Assembly: GCA_002419055.1 (NCBI GenBank)
Contig: DIFI01000006.1
Coordinates: 17,130 to 81,129 of the forward strand
Source of the DNA: Peptococcaceae bacterium UBA5752
GTDB lineage: Bacteria; Bacillota; Dehalobacteriia; UBA4068
Length of the DNA: 64,000 nucleotides
Direction: 5' to 3'
In this document: piece after piece, positions 1 to 8,790 of the stretch
Layout: every line of letters begins with the position of its first letter
Position numbering within the stretch: position 1 is the first letter of the stretch
Position numbers and translations under genes: made by a program
The notes under the pieces: model-generated
Told to the model about the DNA's origin: nothing
The model's database searches: none
Seen by the model: the letters and a program-made list of their open reading frames with translations, nothing else

Positions 1-430
1 GGGGTGTTACAATATTTAGCAATTTCAATACCACCGTACAAACACCGCGAAAATGACCGGGACGGCTTTTACCGCATAAAAAAGAAGTTAAAGGACCAGG
101 CTCAACATAATTTTGAAACCCTTGCGGGTACATCTCCTCTTCAGTTGGACAAAAGGCAATATCAACGCCCGCATTAGAAGCTGCTTTCAGATCTGCTCCC
201 AGATCACGTGGATATTGCTGATAATCTTCATTAGGACCAAACTGGGTGGGATTTACAAAGATGCTCATTACAACCTTGTCATTATCCTTGACTGCTGCCT
301 CTACCAATGATAAATGGCCCCGGTGAAGATATCCCATTGTCGGCACTAATCCAATCGCAAGACCCTGTCTGCGCCAATCACTGCAGATTTGGGACAATTT
401 TTCTATTGAAGAAATTATTTGCATTATCAT
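1..430 (-). CDS. panC: Pantothenate synthetase, C-terminus beyond window
   Basis: PanC condenses pantoate with beta-alanine using ATP, the last step of pantothenate (vitamin B5) synthesis, in the cytosol. Translating the minus strand from the ATG at 430 gives the N-terminal 143 residues. They include PTMGYLHRGHLSLV, the nucleotidyl-transferase HxGH-like signature, then FVNPTQFGPNEDYQQYPR, the pantoate-binding region, and the GKSRPGHFRGV active-site stretch. A second in-frame ATG at 424 is possible; AAGGA lies just upstream of both. The reading frame is open to the window edge, so the gene continues outside. It lies 21 bp downstream of folK, consistent with a folate-pantothenate operon. Identification is firm; only the start is uncertain. 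Confidence 0.95.
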   Translation of the reverse strand, partial: MIMQIISSIEKLSQICSDWRRQGLAIGLVPTMGYLHRGHLSLVEAAVKDNDKVVMSIFVNPTQFGPNEDYQQYPRDLGADLKAASNAGVDIAFCPTEEEMYPQGFQNYVEPGPLTSFLCGKSRPGHFRGVCTVVLKLLNIVTP

Positions 431-451
431 CAGATCCTTATGTTTATTTTA

Positions 452-952
452 TTACCATTGGTCAGCGGCTATTATTTTAGTCACTGAACATTTATCATCG
501 CAGTTTTCAATCATTAAGCTAACTTTACCGGACAAAGGCAGGTCCATCTCAGCGTCTATTTCCGCTAACGGCAGCAGCACAAACATCCTGTCTTTGAGAT
601 TAATATGGGGTATATACAGTTCATTTGTATGGATCTGCAAGCCGCCATAGGTAAGAATATCGATATCCAACTGCCGTGGTCCCCAATGCACCAAGCTTTT
701 ACGTCCTGATGCAATTTCCATCTCCTGACAGAAATTTAATAAATCCCAAGGAGATAAATCGGTGAATATTTCTACTACCGCATTATAAAAATCATCTTGA
801 TCCTTATTTCCCCAAGGCGCAGCCAGATAAATCGATGATTTACGGCCAATCTTTATTTGCGGATGCTGACGCATTTTCTCTAGCGCAAATTGCAGATAGG
901 CTTTTTTATCACCAACATTACTTCCCAAACTCAACCATACTTGTTCAGACAT
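452..952 (-). CDS. folK: 2-amino-4-hydroxy-6-hydroxymethyldihydropteridine pyrophosphokinase (HPPK)
   Basis: HPPK transfers pyrophosphate from ATP to 6-hydroxymethyl-dihydropterin, supplying the substrate of FolP in folate synthesis. The protein starts with WLSLGSNVGDKKAYL, the conserved N-terminal GSNxGD motif, and contains HWGPRQLDIDIL, the HPPK family signature with the metal-binding aspartates. Length (166 aa) is normal for a monofunctional enzyme. A GTG nine bases further upstream (961) is in frame, but AGGAG ends only two bases before it, so the ATG at 952 is preferred. The 5' end overlaps the folB stop by 8 bp, indicating translational coupling in folP-folB-folK. Confidence 0.95.
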   Translation of the reverse strand: MSEQVWLSLGSNVGDKKAYLQFALEKMRQHPQIKIGRKSSIYLAAPWGNKDQDDFYNAVVEIFTDLSPWDLLNFCQEMEIASGRKSLVHWGPRQLDIDILTYGGLQIHTNELYIPHINLKDRMFVLLPLAEIDAEMDLPLSGKVSLMIENCDDKCSVTKIIAADQW

Positions 953-1313
953 AAATCTCACTGCTCCTTTCTATAACAACAGCAGCGCTAAACTCTTGAT
1001 CCCCCACCTTTGCAGCTGTTTTTTCTACTTCAACTTTGACTTTGCAAACGCCGGATTGCTGTAATGACATCTGAGCAATCCGCTCCGCCAAAGTTTCTAT
1101 TAAGTTAAAGCTTTCGCCTTCAACAATCTTTTTCACATTAATATAGAGCTCGCTATAATCTAATGTTTGAGCTAAATCATCGCTAACCGCCGCTGCCACT
1201 AGATCCACGCCAAGTTTGATAGTAATTCGAAATGGCTGTAATGAAGATTTTTCCTGCTCAGATACTCCATGGGCAGCCATAAAATGCAAGTTGCGCAGTA
1301 CAATCTTGTCCAT
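945..1313 (-). CDS. folB: Dihydroneopterin aldolase
   Basis: FolB cleaves 7,8-dihydroneopterin to 6-hydroxymethyl-dihydropterin and glycolaldehyde. The sequence MDKIVLRNLHFMAAHGVSEQE is the typical start, with the conserved Y/F-x-x-HGV segment, followed by LDYSELY, the central family motif, and ETLAERIA. The start chosen is the ATG at 1313 because AAAGGAG lies nine bases before it; an in-frame extension to 1358 would overlap folP and has no ribosome site. The gene begins directly after the folP stop codon and overlaps folK, so the three folate genes form one operon. Length 122 aa is standard. Confidence 0.95.
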   Translation of the reverse strand: MDKIVLRNLHFMAAHGVSEQEKSSLQPFRITIKLGVDLVAAAVSDDLAQTLDYSELYINVKKIVEGESFNLIETLAERIAQMSLQQSGVCKVKVEVEKTAAKVGDQEFSAAVVIERSSEIYV

Positions 1314-1314
1314 A

Positions 1315-2511
1315 TTAAATGTCTCCTTTGAATTTATAAATGGCATCCGCCAAAGCAACTACAGCTTTGGCGGCGGCAACATCGTGGACACGAATAATCT
1401 CAGCTCCCGCTGCCACAGCTGCGGTAGTAACCGCGGCGTTACCGAATTCGCGATCGGTAATATCTGCACTTAATATATTGCCGATAAAACTTTTGTTTGA
1501 TGCACCAATAAGTAAAGGCCGCCAGGAAGCAGTCAGCTCTGATAGGCGTCTCAAAATTTCAATATTTTCAGCAGTATTTTTACCAAAGCCAGGCCCTGCG
1601 CCAAGCCCCGGATCAAATATCAGCTTTGCTTCGGATATACCATGCTCAATAGCTATTTGTTTGGAACGGGCAAAAAAATCACCGATGTCGGCGATAATAT
1701 CGCCGTAAAAGCCTTCTTTACCACTATGCATTACTATAACACTTGCATCGTATGCGGCTACTACTGCGGCCATCTCGATATCTTGCTGCAGGCCGCCTAT
1801 ATCATTGATAATCTCTGCCCCGGCTGAGAGGGCAGCTTTTGCCGTTATTGCCGAATTGGTATCAATCGAAATAGGCAAATCGATCTTTTGCACTATTTGT
1901 TCCAATGCAGGCAGTAATCTCGATATTTCTTCTTCTGCAGTAATATGCGAATGCCCCGGACGGCTGCTGACAGCGCCAACATCGATAATATCAGCTCCAT
2001 TCGCTGCCAGTTTTTCTGCCTGAGCAACTGCCTTTTCTAAATCAAAGTATTTGCCGCCATCATAAAAAGAATCGGGGGTTATATTTAATATCCCCATTAT
2101 TAAAGTTTTATTAAAAGATAACTGCCTGTTATGACATTTAACAGCGTTAAGCCGTACATTCTGTTGCTCAATAAACCGGATTATTTCTGACGCTAAACCT
2201 TTGAGACCAAATGGCTGAAGCTGAATTTTTAACGCAAGTTGTCTAAACTGCGCTATCGTCGCCATCAATATTGCGCTGTTACCATTAATATCAGCACTAC
2301 CGCCCATTAAAGCCTCGCGGGATAACGCTGCATCGCCGCCTACCGATAAAAGCTCCTGTTTAAGTATTAACGCTGCCGGATTTTTCAAACCATCAACACG
2401 CAAACAAAGAAAGCTGCCTTTTTCGAGCATCTTTTTTTGACCACTATCACTTACCCCAATTGAGGCCATTTCTCGAAGTAAATTTTCTTTCGTGTTTTTT
2501 ATTAATCTCAT
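1315..2511 (-). CDS. folP: Dihydropteroate synthase with N-terminal extension
   Basis: DHPS joins 6-hydroxymethyl-dihydropterin pyrophosphate to p-aminobenzoate to make dihydropteroate. The catalytic TIM barrel occupies roughly residues 130-395 and shows LIMGILNITPDSFYDGG (pterin-binding loop), DIGAVSSRPG-like DVGAVSSRPGH, and IIRVHDV near the C-terminus. About 130 residues precede the barrel (MRLIKNTKENLLREMASIGVS onward); such an extension is common in Clostridia and Negativicutes relatives and is not itself catalytic. The ATG at 2511 is preceded by GGAGG with a 5-bp gap, so the in-frame TTG at 2523, which is part of that site, is rejected. First gene of folP-folB-folK. Confidence 0.95.
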   Translation of the reverse strand: MRLIKNTKENLLREMASIGVSDSGQKKMLEKGSFLCLRVDGLKNPAALILKQELLSVGGDAALSREALMGGSADINGNSAILMATIAQFRQLALKIQLQPFGLKGLASEIIRFIEQQNVRLNAVKCHNRQLSFNKTLIMGILNITPDSFYDGGKYFDLEKAVAQAEKLAANGADIIDVGAVSSRPGHSHITAEEEISRLLPALEQIVQKIDLPISIDTNSAITAKAALSAGAEIINDIGGLQQDIEMAAVVAAYDASVIVMHSGKEGFYGDIIADIGDFFARSKQIAIEHGISEAKLIFDPGLGAGPGFGKNTAENIEILRRLSELTASWRPLLIGASNKSFIGNILSADITDREFGNAAVTTAAVAAGAEIIRVHDVAAAKAVVALADAIYKFKGDI

Positions 2512-2581
2512 AATAACCTCCAAGCATAATGCAAAATCATTATACTTATGGCCATAATACTAAAAGACATCAAATAGGCAA

Positions 2582-2611
2582 ACAGCTCTTGGGCCATAGC
2601 CCAAGAGCTGT
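2582..2611 (-). terminator. Hairpin between ftsH and folP
   Basis: A perfect 13-bp stem (2582-2594 with 2599-2611) with a 4-base loop lies between the ftsH stop and the folP start. In the leftward direction it is followed only by TTTGCC, so the U-tract is weak. It may terminate or attenuate ftsH transcripts, or stabilise mRNA ends. Confidence 0.5.
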
Positions 2612-2719
2612 AAAATACTCAGCCTATACAAGAGACTTTGATTTTCAAAGAGAAATAACGAAAATTACTCATTTGGTTTTATCTCCTACTTACTTGCCGA
2701 TTATAGATATGCGAGAATG

Positions 2720-4678
2720 TTACTCTTCCTTTTTATCAAAAGAAATTACAACTTCAGGCTTTTTGGTATTGCATTTGGCAGTAGTTGGATCATCCGGAGG
2801 CTCAGCAGTTTCCGGAGCAATTATTATTGGTGTTTTGCTGGGATCTGCAGCTTTTTCTGCAGCCTTAATAGCAGAAGTTGCCGTTTCGTATTTTTGCATT
2901 ATTTGATAAAATTCCTCTGCTTCGATGGTTTCTTTCTCCATTAAGACTTTTGCAACCGCATTAAGGCTATCCATATGATCAGATAAAATAGATTCGGCTT
3001 TATGAAATGCCGTATCCATCATGGTACGGGCTTCTTTATCGATAGCATAGGCAATAGCTTCACTGTAATTGCGCTCATGCGATAAATCACGACCAAGGAA
3101 CACTGTATCTTGTCGCTTACCGAATGTTAGCGGCCCCAATTCATCGCTCATACCATAACGTGTGATCATCTCGCGTACCCGATCGGTTGCGCGCTCAAGA
3201 TCGTTTTGGGCACCGGTCGAAACATCCTTAAGCACCAATCGTTCCGCCATGCGTCCACCGAGCAGCATCACCAATTCATCACTTAATTGACTCTTTGTTG
3301 CATAATGACGATCCTCTTTAGGCAGTAGCAGCGTATAGCCGCCGGCACGACCGCGAGGAATAATCGAAACCTTATGCAAGGGATCAGTATTGGGTAAGAA
3401 GTAGGAAACAACTGCATGGCCGGCTTCATGATAGGCAACAAGCTTTTTTTCGCTGTCGCTGATGATCCGTGATTTTTTCTCAGGACCGGCGATCACTCGC
3501 TCAACAGCTTGTTCCATTTCTTCCATCGAAATCGCATTTTTATTGTAACGGGCAGCTAATAGCGCTGCTTCGTTAAACACATTGGCCAAATCGGCACCGG
3601 TAAAACCCGGTGTGCGGCGGGCGACAACTTCGAGATCAATACTGTTATCCAGCGGTTTGTTGCGTGCATGAATATCAAGAATTTGGCGTCTGCCGATAAC
3701 ATCGGGCGCATCAACTGTGATTTCTCTGTCAAAACGACCGGGGCGTAACAATGCCGGATCAAGAATGTCCGGTCTGTTGGTCGCGGCAATCACGATCACG
3801 CCTTCGTTAGCGGCAAAACCATCCATCTCTACCAGCAACTGATTTAGCGTTTGCTCTCTTTCGTCATGGCCGCCGCCTAAACCGGCACCACGCTGACGAC
3901 CGACAGCATCAATTTCATCAATAAATATAATGCAAGGACTATGCTTTTTAGCCTGTTCAAAAAGGTCTCTGACACGGCTGGCGCCGACGCCAACGAACAT
4001 CTCCACAAAATCCGAACCGGAAATAGAGAAAAACGGCACGCCGGACTCTCCTGCCACTGCACGAGCTAATAAAGTTTTGCCGCAGCCGGGAGGCCCATAA
4101 AGCAATACGCCTTTAGGGATACGCGCACCCAAAGCATTATATTTACGGGGATCTTTAAGAAACTCCACAAGTTCTTCTAATTCTTCGCGCACCTCATCAA
4201 CACCGGCTACATCAGCAAAAGTAACCTTTTGTCTTTCGTCCGTGTGCAGTTTGGCACGCGCTTTTCCGAACTGCATCACTTTGCCGCCGGAACCTTGGCC
4301 CTGCTGCATAATGAAGAAAAATATCCCCACTATCAGAACCATCGGTATTACCGTCGATAGCAGTGAAACCCAAATTGACTGCGTTCGGGCATCATAATTA
4401 ATTATAACGCTATTTTGATTGAGAAAATCGGCTAATTCTACATTTGCAAAGACAATTGACGAGAAATTGCCACCATCATTGAATTTACCGGTAATTATAT
4501 AACGGTTTGTTTCCGCACTAATTGTTACTTCGGATATTTCTTTGTTTTCGACAGCATCAACAAACTCAGTATAATTGAGAACGGTTACATCAGAATCACG
4601 ATTACCCCAGGTATAAAACGAAAGGGCAATCAAAATCATTAATATAAATATGGTCGAATTTTTCAGTATACGGCCCAA
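2720..4678 (-). CDS. ftsH: ATP-dependent zinc metalloprotease FtsH
   Basis: Membrane-anchored AAA+ protease that degrades misassembled membrane proteins and regulatory proteins. Visible parts: a membrane segment at residues 8-24, an extracytoplasmic domain to about 100, a second membrane segment at about 105-125, Walker A GPPGCGKT at 195-202, Walker B IIFIDEID at about 250-257, the second region of homology with NRPDILDPALLRPGRFD, and the zinc site HEAGH at 417-421. Start is TTG, with AAAGGAG six bases upstream. At 652 aa the length is typical. The C-terminal 40 residues are Pro/Glu/Ala-rich and probably disordered. It follows tilS with a 91-bp gap; the hpt gene often found between tilS and ftsH is absent. 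Confidence 0.97.
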   Translation of the reverse strand: MGRILKNSTIFILMILIALSFYTWGNRDSDVTVLNYTEFVDAVENKEISEVTISAETNRYIITGKFNDGGNFSSIVFANVELADFLNQNSVIINYDARTQSIWVSLLSTVIPMVLIVGIFFFIMQQGQGSGGKVMQFGKARAKLHTDERQKVTFADVAGVDEVREELEELVEFLKDPRKYNALGARIPKGVLLYGPPGCGKTLLARAVAGESGVPFFSISGSDFVEMFVGVGASRVRDLFEQAKKHSPCIIFIDEIDAVGRQRGAGLGGGHDEREQTLNQLLVEMDGFAANEGVIVIAATNRPDILDPALLRPGRFDREITVDAPDVIGRRQILDIHARNKPLDNSIDLEVVARRTPGFTGADLANVFNEAALLAARYNKNAISMEEMEQAVERVIAGPEKKSRIISDSEKKLVAYHEAGHAVVSYFLPNTDPLHKVSIIPRGRAGGYTLLLPKEDRHYATKSQLSDELVMLLGGRMAERLVLKDVSTGAQNDLERATDRVREMITRYGMSDELGPLTFGKRQDTVFLGRDLSHERNYSEAIAYAIDKEARTMMDTAFHKAESILSDHMDSLNAVAKVLMEKETIEAEEFYQIMQKYETATSAIKAAEKAADPSKTPIIIAPETAEPPDDPTTAKCNTKKPEVVISFDKKEE

Positions 4679-4769
4679 TGTATTCTCCTTTCGATATACA
4701 ATATAAAATTATTATAATTATTAGTTATTAGTTAATTTCCTAATATTTTATCATAAATAAGTGATTATT

Positions 4770-6119
4770 TCAAATCTTTTTCAAAGATAGCAATAAACCA
4801 TTCTGATCCTTATTATGCAATACTGTAAAATTATTATTTTTATATAGAAAAGGAACCCAAATAATCTGATCCTTATATAGTAAAAGCGGCCAGCTGATTC
4901 GAAGATAAGGCGGTATTTTGGCATCAATAAATATTTCTTTTAGCTTTCGTTTGTTTTTTTTGCCTTGCGATGGCACCGCATCACCATCATGACGGCAGCG
5001 AAAACTTAAATCAGCCAGATACTCAAGCGGTAATCGTATACTATCGCAATTAATATCGGTTTTATTACCATTTGCGACTGCTGTATAACTCCATCCCCAG
5101 TCGGCAAGCACCGTAAATTGAGTTTGCATGCAAGGTTTAATAATCTGGTCGTGAGTAACTAAAGGTGTTTTTTGTTCTGCAAAGCAAATATCTTGCCGCC
5201 GATAGACAACAACGCCACCGGGCAAAGATAACGATTGTTCTTCCTTTAATTGGGTCATGGCCAGCGTTTGCTCATAAGATAATTCTTGATTGTCTCCGGC
5301 TACCAGACAAAATGCTTTGCGTAAAACCCGCCGTTTTAATGAATGTGGTAAATGGTCAAATGCAACGCCGCTAATCGCCATTTTTTGATCGAGCCACAAT
5401 TGAGCAAATTCTATTTCAGCTAATTCATCAAGAAAACTGTTATCCTCCCGACAAATATCTGCGGTAAAATTTAAACTTTCTATTATATTTGGATTATACA
5501 CCAACAACTGTGGTAATAATCTTAAACGGATTTTATTTCTTAAATATTTTTCGCTGAAGTTACTTTCATCTTGGCAAAATGTTAATTTTCGTTCTGCCCG
5601 ATAATCTTCAATCTCTTGGGGATATGCCATAAGCAGCGGTCTGATCACCATCCCCTCTTCCGGTGACATAGCTGCCAAACCTTCGATACCGCTGCCGCGT
5701 AACAAGTGCAGCAGTAATGTTTCGGCCTGATCCTGAGCATGGTGCGCGACAGCAATTTTACCGGCGCCGATCATATTAACAGTACGTTTCAAAAACGCAT
5801 ATCTTTGTTGTCGAGCAACTTGCTGGAGGTTTTTACCTTGAGCAAGCTTACCAATATCATCACCGCCGCGATAACATCTAATACCGTATATATCGGCCAA
5901 ATGCTCTACAAAATCACCTTCCGCCGCGCTTTGCGGACGCAGTTGGTGATCAAAATGGGCAACGGCCAATTCGAAACTGATATCATCCCGTAAGCGGGAA
6001 AGGATATCCAAAAGCACGCAGGAATCTTTGCCTGCAGATACTGCAACCAGCACTTTGTCGCCGACTTCAATTAACTGCTGCTCTATTATATACTGCCTTG
6101 TTTTTTGTAATAAAACCAT
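4770..6119 (-). CDS. tilS: tRNA(Ile)-lysidine synthetase
   Basis: TilS modifies C34 of the CAU-anticodon tRNA-Ile with lysine, switching it to AUA decoding; it is normally essential. The N-terminal PP-loop ATPase motif SAGKDS is at residues 28-33 (canonical SGGxDS with Ala in place of the second residue), followed by AHFDHQLRPQSAAE and the AHHAQDQAETLLLHLLRGSG segment specific to TilS. The C-terminal part includes DGDAVPSQGKKNKRKLKEIFIDAKIP, the substrate-tRNA binding module. Length 449 aa is normal. ATG start with GGAGGAAAA directly upstream. Lies between spoIIE and ftsH, the usual Bacillota order. Confidence 0.96.
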   Translation of the reverse strand: MVLLQKTRQYIIEQQLIEVGDKVLVAVSAGKDSCVLLDILSRLRDDISFELAVAHFDHQLRPQSAAEGDFVEHLADIYGIRCYRGGDDIGKLAQGKNLQQVARQQRYAFLKRTVNMIGAGKIAVAHHAQDQAETLLLHLLRGSGIEGLAAMSPEEGMVIRPLLMAYPQEIEDYRAERKLTFCQDESNFSEKYLRNKIRLRLLPQLLVYNPNIIESLNFTADICREDNSFLDELAEIEFAQLWLDQKMAISGVAFDHLPHSLKRRVLRKAFCLVAGDNQELSYEQTLAMTQLKEEQSLSLPGGVVVYRRQDICFAEQKTPLVTHDQIIKPCMQTQFTVLADWGWSYTAVANGNKTDINCDSIRLPLEYLADLSFRCRHDGDAVPSQGKKNKRKLKEIFIDAKIPPYLRISWPLLLYKDQIIWVPFLYKNNNFTVLHNKDQNGLLLSLKKI

Positions 6120-6142
6120 TTTTCCTCCAACTTAACTATACA

Positions 6143-6172
6143 AAAGCGAAAAGCTTATTTGCTTTTCGCTTT
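6143..6172 (-). terminator. Terminator downstream of spoIIE
   Basis: A 12-bp stem (6143-6154 with 6161-6172) with a 6-base loop sits 40 bp past the spoIIE stop. The stem carries A/T-rich outer pairs, giving a short U-run at its 3' end in the leftward direction. It separates spoIIE from tilS. Confidence 0.75.
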
Positions 6173-6213
6173 CTTTAGAGTAGTTTCCTGCTAATAATTA
6201 TAATTCTAATATA

Positions 6214-8619
6214 TTATGCAATTTCACCTAGTTTTGCAACCAAGATAGTAATATCATCATTTATTTTACCGCTACTTACATTAATTACTTTATCCAGAAG
6301 ATACTCGGCCAGCGTTTGAGGCGAATTGCAACTCGTTTGAGATAAGACTCGGCTTAACCATTGAGCGTCATCCTGGGTATCAGCGTCAATTAAGCCATCG
6401 GATGCCAGTATTATCATATCGCCGGGGAATATCTGTTCTTTGATAATTTGCCTATCAACATTATACAGCATACCCACCGGTAAGCTTGAGCCTTTAATAG
6501 CTTTAATAGTGGATCCGCGCTTGATAAAACTAACAGCGCCGCCGCTTTTAATAAAATCAGCGCGACCATCATAGAGATCGACAACACAGAGATCGAGAGT
6601 AACAAAACTTTCCTCATTACCGCGCAGCGATAAAGCAGCGTTGACGGTTTCAATTGCCGTATCCTGAACAAAACCAGCCTCAAGCAAGCGTGATATCAAG
6701 CTTAGAGCCGCTGCCGATTCGTTTGCTGCAACCTCGCCTGTGCCCATGCCATCGCTGATCATCAACAACTGCCTGCCGCCCTCTAATAATAGACTGGCAC
6801 CACTGTCGCCGCAAATACCCTTGCCATCACGGGCTAATTGAGCTTTGCCGACTGTCATCCGATATGCACCCCGAGCTAAAAGACGATATTGACAGCGCTC
6901 AACACAGTTGTTATTACCGCAACTACATTCATGGACTGAAAACTCACAGCCAAGTAATCTGCTTACTTCGTCGGCTACGGATTTACGACAGACATTTTCA
7001 CCGGGGCATTCACTATACTGGACCCAAACATCAACAGCCTTATCATTGATAGCAATGATACCGGCACTATCAACTAGCATCCCTCTTTTAGCTATAGCTC
7101 TATGCAATTCTCTTTCTAATATCTCCCGTTCGTCGCTATAATCCGTCACTTCGGAGGATATTTTATCAAAAATTTCTGCTACTCCCTGCAGTTGGCGACT
7201 GATTAAGCGACAACTGCTCATCCTTTGAGCCGACCAATAATTACTGCGGCAATAAGAATCGTAAAGACAGTTAATGATAGCAACAAACTCTTTGATATGA
7301 GGACAGCGTTTGGTGAAATTTTCCGGCGCATCTTTAACAGTAGCTGTTCCGTTTTGCTCCACCGCATCAAAGAGCATAATAATCCCTTCATTTGACTGCT
7401 GTGCATCCATCTCCCAACAAATATTATTCAATGAACATTTACTGCACAATTGATGCGATAGCTGCTCCATAATCGACTTTAAATTATCATTTGTGTTATC
7501 ATTTTCTTCTTTTGTCAGAGAAAATATAGAATTCCCCAGATCCCGAAACATCCATCCGCTATTGCGCAGGCGCCGTACCGCCAAGCGCAATAAACGTTCA
7601 TTCTTTTCTTCTTTGGCGCTAATTAAGCCGCTGACTGCAAAAATCCTGCTTAAGCGGCCATAAAGTTTTTTAGGTAATATCAAGAAAATGATTGCGGCAA
7701 TTACCGATGTTAATAATAGAACGCTTATCTGAGTACTATCCATGATATAAAGCGCTAATATTAAATTGCCGAGAATAAAGCCAAGCACGGTACCAAGACG
7801 ACCAAAACCGGAAAAAACACCGCCCAGCAAACCGGAGAATGAATAAGCGGCAATAATTGATGGCGCAACCACCTGTGAAAGGCTGGGTACGATCCCTACC
7901 AGCGCGCCTACTGCCGCTCCGGCTCCGGCACCACCTAAATAGGAAACCGCAATTATTAAAAGACAACCCGCTATTCCTCTTAAGTCTAGACCGCCTATTT
8001 GCCAACCACTTAAGCCGCACAATATGCCAATACTGGCAATAAAAATACAGATTGTCTCATCTGTACTGAAACGACGGCTTACTTCGAAACGCCGTATCGC
8101 GTTAAATATCACCATAAATACCAGTGATAGCCCGCCGGCCAGTAATCCTTCAAAAACACCGGTCAGCATCAGGTAATTGTCAAAACCGGTCACTGCCATA
8201 GCCAGACCCTTGCTGACCATTACCGCAGCAAAGACCATACCGGGTAATACAAACCATTGTTTGCGTCCGTCAACAGTGTAGAGCAAAAAAGTCACTGCCA
8301 ATAACAACATAATTGATGCATAGACAAATAGTTGGCTTCCGGATACTACCGTTAATAACCCCAGCATCAAAGGTAATGCAGCCAAAGCACCCTTTTTAGG
8401 ATACGTGGTAGCAATAGCAGCTAAAAAAGCGGGGGCAAATGGAAAAAGTCCTCCTAATATCTGCGCACGTGCAAATACAAAGGCAAGGACTGTCCACAAT
8501 ACCAACCAACCGACATTGACACCGCTTTTGAGCATCACGGCATCCCGAGTATGTAAGGAAGCAACTCCACTTTGACCGCCGCCACGGCGAAAAGGATAAA
8601 CATGAGGATTTTCTGACAT
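6214..8619 (-). CDS. spoIIE: Stage II sporulation protein E, membrane PP2C phosphatase
   Basis: SpoIIE dephosphorylates the anti-anti-sigma factor SpoIIAA, releasing sigma-F in the forespore, and takes part in polar division. The 801-residue protein has the expected layout: a cytoplasmic N-terminus, about ten hydrophobic membrane segments through residue ~320, a central regulatory region containing several cysteines (CSKCSLNNICWEMD, CSCGNNNCVERCQY), and a C-terminal PP2C/SpoIIE phosphatase domain with ISDGMGTGEVAANES, ILASDGLIDAD and NDDITILVAKL. The ATG at 8619 is preceded by GGTGGTGAAAAT. Its presence is the best sign that the organism makes endospores. Candidate Spo0A boxes lie upstream (see the regulatory entry). 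Confidence 0.96.
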   Translation of the reverse strand: MSENPHVYPFRRGGGQSGVASLHTRDAVMLKSGVNVGWLVLWTVLAFVFARAQILGGLFPFAPAFLAAIATTYPKKGALAALPLMLGLLTVVSGSQLFVYASIMLLLAVTFLLYTVDGRKQWFVLPGMVFAAVMVSKGLAMAVTGFDNYLMLTGVFEGLLAGGLSLVFMVIFNAIRRFEVSRRFSTDETICIFIASIGILCGLSGWQIGGLDLRGIAGCLLIIAVSYLGGAGAGAAVGALVGIVPSLSQVVAPSIIAAYSFSGLLGGVFSGFGRLGTVLGFILGNLILALYIMDSTQISVLLLTSVIAAIIFLILPKKLYGRLSRIFAVSGLISAKEEKNERLLRLAVRRLRNSGWMFRDLGNSIFSLTKEENDNTNDNLKSIMEQLSHQLCSKCSLNNICWEMDAQQSNEGIIMLFDAVEQNGTATVKDAPENFTKRCPHIKEFVAIINCLYDSYCRSNYWSAQRMSSCRLISRQLQGVAEIFDKISSEVTDYSDEREILERELHRAIAKRGMLVDSAGIIAINDKAVDVWVQYSECPGENVCRKSVADEVSRLLGCEFSVHECSCGNNNCVERCQYRLLARGAYRMTVGKAQLARDGKGICGDSGASLLLEGGRQLLMISDGMGTGEVAANESAAALSLISRLLEAGFVQDTAIETVNAALSLRGNEESFVTLDLCVVDLYDGRADFIKSGGAVSFIKRGSTIKAIKGSSLPVGMLYNVDRQIIKEQIFPGDMIILASDGLIDADTQDDAQWLSRVLSQTSCNSPQTLAEYLLDKVINVSSGKINDDITILVAKLGEIA

Positions 8620-8666
8620 ATTTTCACCACCCTGATATAAGCTCGCCCATCAAAAGGCGTAACTAA

Positions 8667-8732
8667 ATTATATGCGGTAGGTGATAAAAATATTGTCGGA
8701 GCAACGGCTAAATCATTGATAAGTTTGCGACA
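8667..8732 (-). promoter_or_regulatory. Possible spoIIE promoter with Spo0A-like boxes
   Basis: On the minus strand a TATAAT (8672-8667) lies about 50 bp before the spoIIE start. Two 7-mers each differing by one base from the Spo0A box TGTCGAA lie upstream: TGTCGCA on the minus strand (8732-8726) and TGTCGGA on the plus strand (8694-8700). In B. subtilis spoIIE is activated by Spo0A, so the placement is sensible, but single-mismatch 7-mers are common by chance and no good -35 is visible at normal spacing. Confidence 0.3.
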
Positions 8733-8790
8733 AATTAAGTTAGAATCAACCGCGATTCACCAACAAGTTATTGGACGGTTTATAATAGTT

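Noticed and set aside
113..310. 65-codon plus-strand frame at the left edge
   Set aside because: Antisense to panC, whose motifs are unambiguous.
8667..8732. Spo0A control of spoIIE as a firm claim
   Set aside because: Boxes each carry one mismatch and no proper -35 is visible, so it is listed only as a low-confidence site.
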